DNA of 64,000 nt. Origin: Hydrogenophaga sp. Its GTDB lineage: Bacteria; Pseudomonadota; Gammaproteobacteria; Burkholderiales; Burkholderiaceae_C. The notes below the pieces were generated by a model that worked only from the letters and a program-made list of their open reading frames with translations, was not told the DNA's origin and made no database searches. The stretch spans positions 235,812 to 299,811 of the forward strand of contig NZ_JAILWB010000003.1 of the NCBI RefSeq assembly GCF_025699295.1. Direction: 5' to 3'. Position numbers and translations under genes: made by a program. Below are positions 17,259 through 26,145 of this stretch, one piece after another (within the stretch, counting starts at the first letter, position 1; every line of letters starts with the position of its first letter).

Positions 17259-18647
17259 ATGTCCCCACCGCCCACGCTGCCGACGAGCGCCGCCGCCGAA
17301 GAACCCCAGGCGCCCGCGCGGCCCACCTGGGGCGAGACCCTGCGCGTCTACCTGGAGCCGGCCAGCCTGCGCATGTTCGCGCTGGGGTTTTCCGCCGGGC
17401 TGCCATTGCTGCTGGTGCTGGGCACGCTGAGCTTTCGCCTGCGCGAGGCCGGGCTGGACCGCACCACCATCGGCTATCTGAGCTGGGTCGGACTGGCCTA
17501 TGGCTTCAAATGGTGCTGGGCGCCACTGGTGGACCGACTGCCGATTCCGCTGCTCACGCGCTGGATGGGCCGGCGGCGCAGCTGGCTGCTGCTGTCGCAG
17601 GGCTTCATCATGCTGTCGCTGGTGGGCATGGCGCTGGCCGATCCGCGCAGCGAACTCACGCTGGTGGTGTGGTGCGCGCTGGCGGTGGCGTTCGCCTCGG
17701 CCACGCAGGACATTGCACTGGACGCCTTCCGCATCGAGTCGGCCGACGTGCGCCACCAGGGCGCACTGGCTGCGACCTACCAGACCGGCTATCGCCTGGC
17801 CATGATCTGGGCCGGCGCCGGCGTGCTGTGGATCGCCGCGCGCGCCGAGGTGGCGCCGGCGGTGGCGAACGCGGGCGCCGCGCCGGGTGTGCTGTACCAG
17901 CAGGGTGCGTGGACCACGGCCTACCTGGTGATGGCCGTGAGCATGCTGGTGGGTGTGCTGACCGTGTTGTTCTCGCGCGAGCCGGCTCGCGTGGCCCTGC
18001 CGCCGGCGCGCAATGCGGCCGACTGGCTGCGCGGCGCGCTGATCGAACCGTTCGCTGATTTCCTCAAGCGCTACGGCCGGCAGGCGCTGCTGATCCTGGC
18101 GCTGATCGGCGTCTACCGCATCAGCGACGTGGTGATGGGCATCATGGCCAACCCGTTCTATGTCGACATGGGCTACACCAAGGACGAGGTGGCGGCCGTC
18201 ACCAAGGTGTTCGGCGTCATCATGACGCTGGTGGGCGCCTTCATCGGCGGCGCGCTCTCGCTGCGCCTGGGCGTGATGCGCGTGCTCATGCTCGGCGCCA
18301 TCCTGTCGGCCGCGAGCAACCTGCTGTTCGCCTGGCTGGCCGGCCACGGGCACGACGTGACCGCGCTGGTGCTGGTGATCTCGGCCGACAACCTGAGCGC
18401 GGGCGTGGCCTCGGCGGCCTTCATTGCCTATTTGTCAGGGCTGACCAATATCCGCTACTCGGCCACGCAGTACGCGCTGTTCAGCTCGATGATGCTGCTC
18501 GCGCCCAAGTGGCTTGCCGGCTACTCGGGCGCCTTTGTCGACGCCTACGACTACGCCACCTTCTTCACCGCGACCGCCTGCCTGGGCGTGCCCGTGCTGG
18601 GGCTGATCTGGCTGGCCACGCGCCTGGCCCCGGTGGACAAGACCTGA
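17259..18647 (+). CDS. ampG: AmpG-like muropeptide permease (MFS)
   Basis: This 462-aa inner-membrane protein has about 12-14 hydrophobic segments. It shows the AmpG features LGFSAGLPLLLVLGTLSFRLREAG near the start, FKWCWAPLVDR, and SATQDIALDAFRIE. AmpG imports GlcNAc-anhydroMurNAc peptides for cell-wall recycling and, in some species, for beta-lactamase induction. No ampC or ampR lies nearby. The start ATG at 17259 gives a 25-residue Pro/Ala-rich cytoplasmic leader; an upstream ATG-like start is not supported. It ends seven bases before the convergent ligase gene. Confidence 0.9.
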   Translation: MSPPPTLPTSAAAEEPQAPARPTWGETLRVYLEPASLRMFALGFSAGLPLLLVLGTLSFRLREAGLDRTTIGYLSWVGLAYGFKWCWAPLVDRLPIPLLTRWMGRRRSWLLLSQGFIMLSLVGMALADPRSELTLVVWCALAVAFASATQDIALDAFRIESADVRHQGALAATYQTGYRLAMIWAGAGVLWIAARAEVAPAVANAGAAPGVLYQQGAWTTAYLVMAVSMLVGVLTVLFSREPARVALPPARNAADWLRGALIEPFADFLKRYGRQALLILALIGVYRISDVVMGIMANPFYVDMGYTKDEVAAVTKVFGVIMTLVGAFIGGALSLRLGVMRVLMLGAILSAASNLLFAWLAGHGHDVTALVLVISADNLSAGVASAAFIAYLSGLTNIRYSATQYALFSSMMLLAPKWLAGYSGAFVDAYDYATFFTATACLGVPVLGLIWLATRLAPVDKT

Positions 18648-18654
18648 GACGCGC

Positions 18655-20214
18655 TCAGGCCGGGATCTCGGCCAGCAAGGCCTTGAGCGCGGGCTTCTGC
18701 ACCTTGCCCAGTGCGGTTTTCGGCAGCGCGTCCAGCCGCTGCCAGCGGCGCGGCCACTTGTAGCGCGCCAGCCGACCGTCCAGGAACGCCTGCAATGTGG
18801 CGGCCCAGTCGCCATTCGCGCCGTCCCGCAGCACCACCACCGCCACCACCGCCTCGCCCCAGCGCGCGTCCGCCTGGCCGATCACAGCGCATTCGGCCAC
18901 CAGCGGGTGTTGCGCCAGCAGGTTCTCGATCTCGGCCGGGTAGATGTTCTCGCCGCCGGAGATCAGCATGTCCTTGGCGCGGCCCACCACGGTGAAGCTG
19001 CCATCGGGCGCCTGCTGTGCCAGGTCGCCACTGTGGAAGAAGCCCCCGGCGTCGCAGGCGGGCAGGTCGGGCCAGTAGTGCCGCACCACGTTCGGCGCGC
19101 GCACCCACACCTCGCCGACCTCGCCGTCGTTCACGGGCTGGCCCTTCGGGTCGCGCAGGGTCACCTCCACACCCGGTGCAGGCCAGCCACAACTGCCCAG
19201 ATGACTGGTGGAGTGCCCGGGCGCCAGGGCGATCGAGAACGGCCCGGTCTCGGTGCTGCCGTAGACGTTGCACACCGGCACGCCGCGCGCGTGCACGGCT
19301 TCAACAAGCGGCGCGGGCAGCAAGCTGGAGCCGGCCCAGATGGCGCGCAGACCCGAGAGGTCGGTGCCGGCCCAGGCAGCGTGCGCGGTGAGCGCCTGCA
19401 GGGTGGCGGGCACCTGCAGCGTCAGGCTGGGGCGCTCGCGTTCGATGGCCTGCAGCGTGGCGGTGGCGTCGAAACGGGCATGCAGCAACACCTGCGCGCC
19501 GACCGACAGCGCTGGCAGGGTCTGGATGCACAGGCCGCCGACGTGGAACAGCGGCAGCACGGTGAGCACGGTGTCGCGCTCGCTCAGGCCCTGTACCTGC
19601 GCGGCAATGGCCATGTTGGCCAGCAGGTTGCCCTGGGTGTGTACCGCACCCTTGGGAGCGCCGGTGGTGCCCGAGGTGTAGACCAGCAGGACCGGGTGGT
19701 CGGCCGTGCCCGTGCATGGCATGTCCGGTGTGTCAACCGGCTCGGGCGCGAACGCGTGCACCGGCAGTGCGGCGGTTGCGGTCGTCTGTTGCACCAGCGA
19801 CTGTGCCGCGTCGGCCAGGGCGTCGTCGTGCAACAGCAGCGCGGGCGTGCAGTCCCGCAGCACGGCAGACCACTCGGCCGGCGCGAGGCGGTGGTTCAGC
19901 GGCACCAGCAGCGCGCCCAGGCGCGCCAGTGCGAACAGCAGTGCGATCTGCGCGGGGTGGTTCAAGCCGAGCCAGGCCACGCGGTCGCCGGCCTGTACGC
20001 CGTGCGTGCCGGCGAGCATGTGCGAGATGGCCAGGGCTCGCTGTGCGAGCGCGTGAAACGAGAGGCAGGCCCAGTGCACGTCTGGTGGCGTGCCCTGGCC
20101 CGGGTCGTGCCAGCGCAGCGCCACCGACGTGGGTCGCTCCAGCGCCAGCCGGTCGATCAACGCCGCCAGCGAGGGCGCTGGCAGGGTGGGAGCGGGAGAG
20201 GTGGGAGCCGGCAT
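18655..20214 (-). CDS. AMP-forming acyl-CoA ligase
   Basis: This 519-aa enzyme belongs to the ANL superfamily. It has the AMP-binding loop VYTSGTTGAPKG, the YGSTETG motif, the HSGDLA hinge region and the C-terminal catalytic Lys in LPKTALGKVQ. Members activate carboxylic acids with ATP and transfer them to CoA. The domain order and length resemble o-succinylbenzoate-CoA or medium-chain acyl-CoA ligases, but no menaquinone or pathway genes are adjacent, so the substrate is open. It stands alone, divergent from the response regulator gene. Confidence 0.9.
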   Translation of the reverse strand: MPAPTSPAPTLPAPSLAALIDRLALERPTSVALRWHDPGQGTPPDVHWACLSFHALAQRALAISHMLAGTHGVQAGDRVAWLGLNHPAQIALLFALARLGALLVPLNHRLAPAEWSAVLRDCTPALLLHDDALADAAQSLVQQTTATAALPVHAFAPEPVDTPDMPCTGTADHPVLLVYTSGTTGAPKGAVHTQGNLLANMAIAAQVQGLSERDTVLTVLPLFHVGGLCIQTLPALSVGAQVLLHARFDATATLQAIERERPSLTLQVPATLQALTAHAAWAGTDLSGLRAIWAGSSLLPAPLVEAVHARGVPVCNVYGSTETGPFSIALAPGHSTSHLGSCGWPAPGVEVTLRDPKGQPVNDGEVGEVWVRAPNVVRHYWPDLPACDAGGFFHSGDLAQQAPDGSFTVVGRAKDMLISGGENIYPAEIENLLAQHPLVAECAVIGQADARWGEAVVAVVVLRDGANGDWAATLQAFLDGRLARYKWPRRWQRLDALPKTALGKVQKPALKALLAEIPA

Positions 20215-20301
20215 TTACAGGACTTTACGCGAGCCGCGAACCCGGTTCACCGACCGCTGGCACCATGGGCCTTTCCGGACCACGCCGCTACACTGAAAAC
20301 C

Positions 20302-21027
20302 ATGACATCCCGCCTGCTGATGATTGAAGACGACAGCCGCCTGGCCCAGATGGTGGTGGAGTATCTGGGCCAGTCGGGCTTCGAGGTGACCCACGCCGCT
20401 GACGGAGAGCAGGGGCTTGAGCAACTGCAGCTGCTGCAGCCCGAACTGGTGATCCTGGACCTGATGATGCCGGGCATCGATGGCCTGGAGGTGTGCCGCC
20501 GCATCCGCGCGTTGCACGGCGACGCGGCGCGTGTGCCGGTGATCATGCTCACCGCCAAGGGCGACCCCATGGACCGCGTGATCGGCCTGGAGATCGGGGC
20601 CGACGACTACCTGCCCAAGCCGTTCGAGCCGCGCGAGCTGCTGGCGCGCGTGCGCGCCGTGCTGCGCCGCCGCGGAGAAGGAGGCGGTGGCGGCAATGGC
20701 AGCGTGTCGCGCACCACGCCGGTGCTGCGTTTCGGCTCGCTCGACATCGACCGCGACGCGCGCACCGTGCAGGTGGCGGGCCAGTTGTGCGAGCTCACCT
20801 CGTACCAGTTCGACCTGCTGGTGGCCATGGCCGAACGCGCCGGGCGCGTGCTCACGCGCGACCAGATCATGGAGGCCGTGCGCGGGCGCGAGCTCGAAGC
20901 CTTCGATCGCTCCATCGACGTGCACATCGGCCGCATCCGCAACGCGATCGAAGCCGACAGCAAGGACCCCAAGCGCATCCTCACGGTACGCGGTGTGGGT
21001 TACGTGTTCGCCAAGCAGCAGGAATGA
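20302..21027 (+). CDS. OmpR-family response regulator
   Basis: This 241-aa regulator has a receiver domain with the phosphoacceptor Asp53 (LVILDLMMPGIDG), the acidic pair in LMIEDD, the conserved Thr in MLTAKGD and Lys in YLPKPF. A linker rich in Gly follows, then a winged-helix DNA-binding domain (about 140-238) ending RILTVRGVGYVF. It resembles the RstA/CpxR branch. The ATG at 20302 is set by the receiver start. The stop overlaps the sensor kinase start (ATGA at 21024-21027), so the pair is translationally coupled. Confidence 0.93.
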   Translation: MTSRLLMIEDDSRLAQMVVEYLGQSGFEVTHAADGEQGLEQLQLLQPELVILDLMMPGIDGLEVCRRIRALHGDAARVPVIMLTAKGDPMDRVIGLEIGADDYLPKPFEPRELLARVRAVLRRRGEGGGGGNGSVSRTTPVLRFGSLDIDRDARTVQVAGQLCELTSYQFDLLVAMAERAGRVLTRDQIMEAVRGRELEAFDRSIDVHIGRIRNAIEADSKDPKRILTVRGVGYVFAKQQE

Positions 21028-22268
21028 GAAGCCTGTTCGGTTCCCGGCTGTACGTGCGCATCTGGCTCGCCGTGGTGGCGGCCGTGACCGTGCTCACGCT
21101 GGTGGTGGGCTGGCTGTGGCAGCAGGCGCTTGACCGAGACCGCGCCGAGCGAGAGGCGCGCGTGACCCGCACCATCATCGTGCGAGACGGTGCGCGCGAC
21201 ATCATCGGCCAGGCACCTGCGCGCGCGGTGAGCATTCCGGGCGAAGGCTGGGAGTTCGAGGTGGCGATGAAGGACGGGCAGACGCTGTATGTGCTGCTGC
21301 CGCGCTCGAACCGGTCTGCGAACAACCCAGGGCGCCGGGCACCCGAATGGCTGCAGACGCCCACCGGCTTCGCCTGGCTGCTGGGCCTGGTGGCTCTGGC
21401 GGTGGCGTTCGGTGCGTACCCCATCGTGCGGCGACTGACCAAGCGGCTCGAAGCATTGCAGAAGGGCGTGGAGCGCTGGGGCGAGGGCGACCTGTCCACC
21501 CGCCTGCCGGTGCAGGGTCAGGACGAGGTGGCCTTTCTCGCGGCCCGCTTCAACACGGCGGCCGAGCGGGTGCAGACGCTGCTGCAGTCACACAAGTCGC
21601 TGCTGGCCAACGCCTCGCACGAGCTGCGTTCACCACTGGCGCGCATCCGCATGGGCCTGGAGCTGATCGGACGTGACAGCGCCAGCGCCGGGCAACGGGC
21701 CGAAATCGGCCGCAGCATCGACGAGCTGGACCAGTTGATCGACGAGATCCTTCTGGCCAGCCGGCTGGACCTGCGCGACGCGCGCGACGCGTCCGCCCTG
21801 GGGCCGACTGAAGAGGTGGATCTCGTGGGGCTGGCCGCCGAGGAGTGCGCGCGCACCGGTGCGGAACTGGAGATCGCGCCGGGTGCGTCACCGGTGCTTG
21901 TACAGGGGCAGGCGCGGCTGCTGCGTCGCGTACTGCGCAACCTGCTGGAGAACGCCCGCCGCTATGGTGTGCAGGCGTCCAGAGGGGACGAGGTGCCGGT
22001 GCGGCTGAGCATTCTGGCGCCGGTGGCTGGCCCCGATGGCCGCCGCGCCGTCCTGTGGGTGGAAGACCGGGGCCCGGGCGTGCCGCCCGATCTGCGCGAG
22101 CGCATATTCGAGGCGTTCTACCGTCTGCCGGGCGCGAGCGAGCGCGAAGGCGGGGTGGGCCTGGGCCTGTCGCTGGTGAAAACCATCGTCGAGCGCCACG
22201 GAGGCCGCGTGCGCTGCGAAGACCGCCCCGGCGGCGGTGCGCGCTTCGTGGTGGACCTGCCGGCGTGA
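21024..22268 (+). CDS. Sensor histidine kinase
   Basis: This 414-aa inner-membrane kinase has a first membrane helix at about 11-33, a short periplasmic domain (about 35-112), a second helix at about 115-135, a HAMP domain (about 135-190) and a DHp domain with His199 in ASHELRSPLARI. The ATPase domain shows the N box (LLENARRYG), G1 (EDRGPGVP) and G2 (GVGLGLSLV). The periplasmic part is only about 75 residues, as in RstB/CpxA-like kinases. It pairs with the upstream regulator. The signal is unknown. Confidence 0.93.
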   Translation: MRSLFGSRLYVRIWLAVVAAVTVLTLVVGWLWQQALDRDRAEREARVTRTIIVRDGARDIIGQAPARAVSIPGEGWEFEVAMKDGQTLYVLLPRSNRSANNPGRRAPEWLQTPTGFAWLLGLVALAVAFGAYPIVRRLTKRLEALQKGVERWGEGDLSTRLPVQGQDEVAFLAARFNTAAERVQTLLQSHKSLLANASHELRSPLARIRMGLELIGRDSASAGQRAEIGRSIDELDQLIDEILLASRLDLRDARDASALGPTEEVDLVGLAAEECARTGAELEIAPGASPVLVQGQARLLRRVLRNLLENARRYGVQASRGDEVPVRLSILAPVAGPDGRRAVLWVEDRGPGVPPDLRERIFEAFYRLPGASEREGGVGLGLSLVKTIVERHGGRVRCEDRPGGGARFVVDLPA

Positions 22269-22596
22269 CCGCTGTTGCGGGGGGATGCGCGCCGCCTGTC
22301 CGCGTGCAAGGCCTCCGGTCCTTCTTGTCGGCCATGACGCGATCGGGGCAGTTCCTTGATTTCCTGGGAGATTTTCGGGTTTTATTACCCAGAGAAATCA
22401 GCCCCTTCCCACAAATGGGGGATGGCAGAAACCCATGCCGCGGCGCACAATTCGCGGCGATGCTGTCACAACATCACAACAACAGATCCGGCAAACACCA
22501 TACGTCATGAAAAACGTTTGAATCTGGTCTCCCAACGACGTCCCTTCAAGGACTTTCAAAAGCCGCCGCAAGGCGGCTTTTTTTTCGACGGGTCCG
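22269..22596. other. 328-base gap with possible small-RNA gene
   Basis: No protein gene is supported here. A TTGATT at 22356-22361 and TTTTAT at 22380-22385 (18-base spacer) resemble a sigma-70 promoter on the plus strand. The stretch after it contains a 6-bp inverted repeat (GCCGCG...CGCGGC around 22437-22459) and ends in a strong terminator at 22560-22585. That would give a transcript of about 190 bases. The alternative is that the region is simply the 3' untranslated end of the sensor kinase mRNA. Confidence 0.3.
22560..22585 (+). terminator. Rho-independent terminator, bidirectional
   Basis: The stem AAGCCGCC/GGCGGCTT with the tetraloop GCAA is followed by six T on the plus strand (22580-22585). 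On the minus strand the same stem is followed by a shorter T run, so it can also stop transcription from the polysaccharide locus, whose last gene ends 12 bases away at 22597. It therefore separates the two-component system from the glycan operon. Confidence 0.85.
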
Positions 22597-24612
22597 TCAG
22601 ACGGGCTGGGTTTCCAGGTTGTTGCCGGGCGAGGAGTGCACCCAGTCCACCAGTTCACCCGAGGGCTGGTAGCCCTGCACGCACACTTGCAGGATGGCGC
22701 GCATGGCGGCCACATCGTTGCGGGTCATGGCCTGGTCCAGCGTCTTCAGCACGGTCTGCAGTTCGTCCCACGGCAGGCTGTCTTCCAGCGCTTTCATGAT
22801 GCGCGCGTGCTGCGTGGGCTGTGGGTTGTCGCCGATCAGCAGTTCCTCGTACAGCTTCTCGCCGGGCCGCAGCCCGGTGATCTGGATCTCGATATCGCCA
22901 CTGGCGCTCTGTTCGTCCTTCACTGTCAGGCCCGAGAGCTCGACCATGCGCCGGGCGAGATCGATGATGCGCACCGGCTCACCCATGTCGAGCACGAACA
23001 CGTCGCCGCCGTGCGCCATGGCGCCGGCCTGGATGACCAGCTGCGCGGCCTCGGGAATGGTCATGAAATAGCGGGTGATGTCCGGGTGCGTGAGGGTGAT
23101 GGGCCCGCCATTGCGGATCTGTTCGCGAAACAGCGGCACGACGGAGCCGCTGGAGCCCAGCACGTTGCCGAAGCGCACCATGGCGAAGGTGGTGCCGCCA
23201 CCGGGTGCCGTATCGGCGAGCGACTGCAACACCATCTCGGCCAGGCGCTTGCTTGCGCCCATGATGTTGGTGGGGCGCACCGCCTTGTCGGTGCTGATGA
23301 GGACGAAGTTCGCCACGCCGGCGTTCTGCGCTGCCTGGGCGGTGACCCAGGTGCCCCATACGTTGTTGCGCAGACCTTGCACCGGGTTGTGCTCGACCAG
23401 GGGAACGTGCTTGTACGCGGCGGCGTGGTAGACCGTGTCCGGTCGCCACGTCTGCATGATCTGGTTGATGCGCGCCTCGTCCTGCACCGAAGCGAGTAGG
23501 GGGACCAGGCGCACTGCTGGCGCGGTGGATGCATCGGCGTGCTCGCCGGCTTCCAGTGCTTCGACCGGGTCACCCGGCAGCGCGAGCAGCTCGCGGTGGA
23601 TCTGGTACAGCGCGAACTCGCTGTTCTCCACCAGCAGCAGGGTGTGTGGCTGGCAGGCGGCAATCTGGCGGCACAGCTCGCTGCCGATGCTGCCTCCAGC
23701 ACCCGTGATCGCGACCACCTTGCCACGGATCAGACGGTTGAGCAGTGCCTCGTCGGGCATCACCGGTTCGCGGCCCAGCAAGTCTTCGATGTCGAGTTCG
23801 CGCACGTCGCTCAGCGTGACGCGACCGGACGCCAGGTCCGACATGCCCGGCAGGGTGCGCACATGCACCGGCAGATGGCGCAGGTTGTCCAGGATCTCCA
23901 GGCGCCGCTGGCGCGGGACCGAGGGCAGCGCAAGGAGGATGTCAGTCACACCCAGTTCGGGAATGAGTCGGACGAGCTCTGCTGGGTCATGCACCATGCG
24001 ACCGTCCAGGCTGTTGCCTTGAAGCTGGTCGTCGTCGTCCACAAAGCCGAGCAAGCGGTGTTCGCTACCGCGCGCGAGCGCGGCCGCGAGCTGCCGCCCC
24101 GCCAGGCCTGCACCATAGATCAGGATGCCCGGCAAGTGCTGGCGTTGCAGCAGTGTGCGGTATAGCCCGCCCAGCCAGTAACGCACCACCACGCGACTGA
24201 ATCCGACCGCGACCAGCAGCAGCAGCGGCTGGATCACACCCACGGTGCGCGGCACGCCAGGGACGCTGACCACTGTGAACACCGTGGCATAGAACAGGCC
24301 GTACAGCACCATGGCCTGCGCCAGGTTGACCATGGCATTCCAGCCGGCGTAGCGGAAGATGGCGCGGTACAGGCCGAAGCGGATGAAGAGCGGCAGGGCG
24401 ATCAGCACCGAAACGGCGATGGCCCACGCGTGCGCAGGCGTGAGCCGGACCCAGTGCTCCAGCCGCAGGCACAGCGCCAGCCAGACAGTAAGCGCGCACA
24501 GCGCGATGTCGACAGCGACGGCAAAGAGCCGCTTGGCCGTGCGCGGCATGTGCAGCAGGGTGGACGCGGTCGCACCCCGATGATCCTTGTTGTCCATTTG
24601 CCCCTGTTTCAT
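22597..24612 (-). CDS. WbpM/FlaA1-type UDP-GlcNAc 4,6-dehydratase
   Basis: This 671-aa protein has four or five membrane helices in the first 170 residues and a cytoplasmic SDR half with the NAD loop ITGAGGSIGSE and the YHAAAYKHVP motif. Its active site reads Ser-Met-Lys (STDKAVRP, then MGASK) rather than Ser-Tyr-Lys, as in WbpM. Such enzymes make UDP-4-keto-6-deoxy-GlcNAc, the precursor of QuiNAc or FucNAc. It is the last gene of the minus-strand glycan locus and follows the phosphoglycosyltransferase by 13 bases. An ATG five codons in, at 24597 (MDNKD), has a better ribosome site and may be the true start. Confidence 0.92.
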   Translation of the reverse strand: MKQGQMDNKDHRGATASTLLHMPRTAKRLFAVAVDIALCALTVWLALCLRLEHWVRLTPAHAWAIAVSVLIALPLFIRFGLYRAIFRYAGWNAMVNLAQAMVLYGLFYATVFTVVSVPGVPRTVGVIQPLLLLVAVGFSRVVVRYWLGGLYRTLLQRQHLPGILIYGAGLAGRQLAAALARGSEHRLLGFVDDDDQLQGNSLDGRMVHDPAELVRLIPELGVTDILLALPSVPRQRRLEILDNLRHLPVHVRTLPGMSDLASGRVTLSDVRELDIEDLLGREPVMPDEALLNRLIRGKVVAITGAGGSIGSELCRQIAACQPHTLLLVENSEFALYQIHRELLALPGDPVEALEAGEHADASTAPAVRLVPLLASVQDEARINQIMQTWRPDTVYHAAAYKHVPLVEHNPVQGLRNNVWGTWVTAQAAQNAGVANFVLISTDKAVRPTNIMGASKRLAEMVLQSLADTAPGGGTTFAMVRFGNVLGSSGSVVPLFREQIRNGGPITLTHPDITRYFMTIPEAAQLVIQAGAMAHGGDVFVLDMGEPVRIIDLARRMVELSGLTVKDEQSASGDIEIQITGLRPGEKLYEELLIGDNPQPTQHARIMKALEDSLPWDELQTVLKTLDQAMTRNDVAAMRAILQVCVQGYQPSGELVDWVHSSPGNNLETQPV

Positions 24613-24625
24613 GTTCTTGTTGTGT

Positions 24626-25186
24626 TCAGTGCGCCACGCCGTCCCGGCGCAGCACCTTCACGAACGTCAACCAGAGGATGCGCAGGTCAAAACCCAGGCT
24701 CTGGCGCCGCAGGTATTCTGCATCCAGCGCCACCTTCTGCGGGATCGGCAGTTCGTCGCGTCCGTTCACCTGCGCCCAGCCCGTCAGACCGGGCGTCAGT
24801 TCGTGCACCCCATGCTGCGTGCGCAGGGCAATGAGATCGTCCTGGTTGAACAGCGCGGGGCGCGGCCCGACGAAACTCATGTCGCCCTTGAGGATGCTCC
24901 AGAGTTGGGGCAACTCGTCCAGGCTGCTCTTGCGCAGGAACGGGCCGATGGGGGTGAGGTACTTCGCCGGATCACTCAGCAGGTGCGTGGCCACGGCGGG
25001 CGTGTCGGTGCGCATGCTGCGGAACTTGGGCATGCGGAAGATGCGGTTGTGGCGGCCCACACGGTCGGACCAGTAGAGGGCCGGGCCGGGGGAGGTGAGC
25101 CGCACCGCGAGCGCGACCAGAACCACAGGCGCGAGCAGCACGGCGCCCGCGCACAGCGCGAGCAGCAGGTCAAACAGGCGCTTCAT
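24626..25186 (-). CDS. Phosphoglycosyltransferase (PglC/WcaJ-C type)
   Basis: This 186-aa protein has one N-terminal re-entrant hydrophobic helix and the catalytic core of monotopic phosphoglycosyltransferases: PKFRSMR, the Asp-Glu pair in KSSLDELPQL, and GPRPAL. The short form without extra membrane helices is the PglC size. It transfers a sugar phosphate to undecaprenyl phosphate and starts the glycan. Neighbouring dehydratase and ketoreductase genes suggest that the sugar is QuiNAc or FucNAc. Its start overlaps the stop of the upstream epimerase-like gene by four bases. Confidence 0.92.
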   Translation of the reverse strand: MKRLFDLLLALCAGAVLLAPVVLVALAVRLTSPGPALYWSDRVGRHNRIFRMPKFRSMRTDTPAVATHLLSDPAKYLTPIGPFLRKSSLDELPQLWSILKGDMSFVGPRPALFNQDDLIALRTQHGVHELTPGLTGWAQVNGRDELPIPQKVALDAEYLRRQSLGFDLRILWLTFVKVLRRDGVAH

Positions 25187-26145
25187 GGTCGGGGCACCAT
25201 GCCAGCGGCCGCGCGGCGCAGGCCTTCGTCCACACCGATCGGCGGCGTCCAGCCCAGCGTCTCGCGCGTGTGGGTGATGTCGATCTGCAGGTTGCCGAGC
25301 AGACGCTGCGCCATGTCGCCTTTTCCCACCAATGCGGCGCCCAGCTTCAATAGCGCAGGCGGCACCGGCAGCAGGCGCGCGGGCTTGCTCATCGCCTGGC
25401 CCATGCGCCGCAGAAGATCAGCGGTGGACAGGTCCTCGCCATCACTCACCAGGAAGGTCTGGTTGGCCGCGGCCGGATGATCGATGCAGGTGATAAGCAG
25501 GTCGACCAGGTTGTCCAGCGCCACCAGGCTGCGGCGGTTGCCGGTGACCGAGCCCAAAGGCAAGGGCAAGCCGCGCTGCACGGCGCGCATGAGGGCCGCG
25601 AAGTTGGCCTTGACACCAGGCCCATAGACCAGCGGGGGGCGGACGATGACGACCTCCATGCCGGTGGCCGCGGCAATCTCGCGCAGCCCGTCTTCGGCTT
25701 CGCGCTTGGAGATGCCATAGGGATCCTGTGGTGCAGGAGTGTTGGCGGCGGAGAAAGGGTGGCCGGCTTCGGTGGATTCGCCGTTGACCTTGACCGAGCT
25801 GACGAAGATGAAACGGCGAATGCCGGCGGCGGCGGCCTGGCGGGCGAGGGTGAGCGTACCGGCGGTGTTGACGACGCGAAAGGCAGCCAGCGGATCGGCA
25901 GCGCGGTCGTTCATGACGTGGACGCGGGCGGCGAGGTGGATGACCGTCTCTGTGCCTGCGAGTGCGGCGCGCGAGCTAGCGCTGGCGTCCAACGAGGGCA
26001 TCCGCATAGTTGTTACCTCGGTCGGCAGATCGTCATCGCGGGGTATGCGTTGGCCCGCCCGGATCGGTTGACCGCCCCGCGATGCCAGGCGTTTTAGCAG
26101 GGCGCGGCCGACAAGGCCAGTGCTGCCTGTCACCAGGAGGCTCAT
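25183..26145 (-). CDS. NAD-dependent 4-ketosugar reductase/epimerase
   Basis: This 320-aa extended SDR protein has the NAD loop VTGSTGLVGRAL, the Ser of FVSSVKVNG and the Tyr-Lys pair in YGISK. Its HLAARVHVMND and NRRSLVALDNLVD segments resemble WbpV/WreQ-type enzymes that reduce UDP-4-keto-6-deoxy-GlcNAc to FucNAc or QuiNAc. The pairing with a WbpM-type dehydratase and a PglC-type transferase supports this reading; a general UDP-glucose 4-epimerase is the alternative. The ATG at 26145 begins the Rossmann fold and overlaps the upstream stop. Confidence 0.8.
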   Translation of the reverse strand: MSLLVTGSTGLVGRALLKRLASRGGQPIRAGQRIPRDDDLPTEVTTMRMPSLDASASSRAALAGTETVIHLAARVHVMNDRAADPLAAFRVVNTAGTLTLARQAAAAGIRRFIFVSSVKVNGESTEAGHPFSAANTPAPQDPYGISKREAEDGLREIAAATGMEVVIVRPPLVYGPGVKANFAALMRAVQRGLPLPLGSVTGNRRSLVALDNLVDLLITCIDHPAAANQTFLVSDGEDLSTADLLRRMGQAMSKPARLLPVPPALLKLGAALVGKGDMAQRLLGNLQIDITHTRETLGWTPPIGVDEGLRRAAAGMVPRP

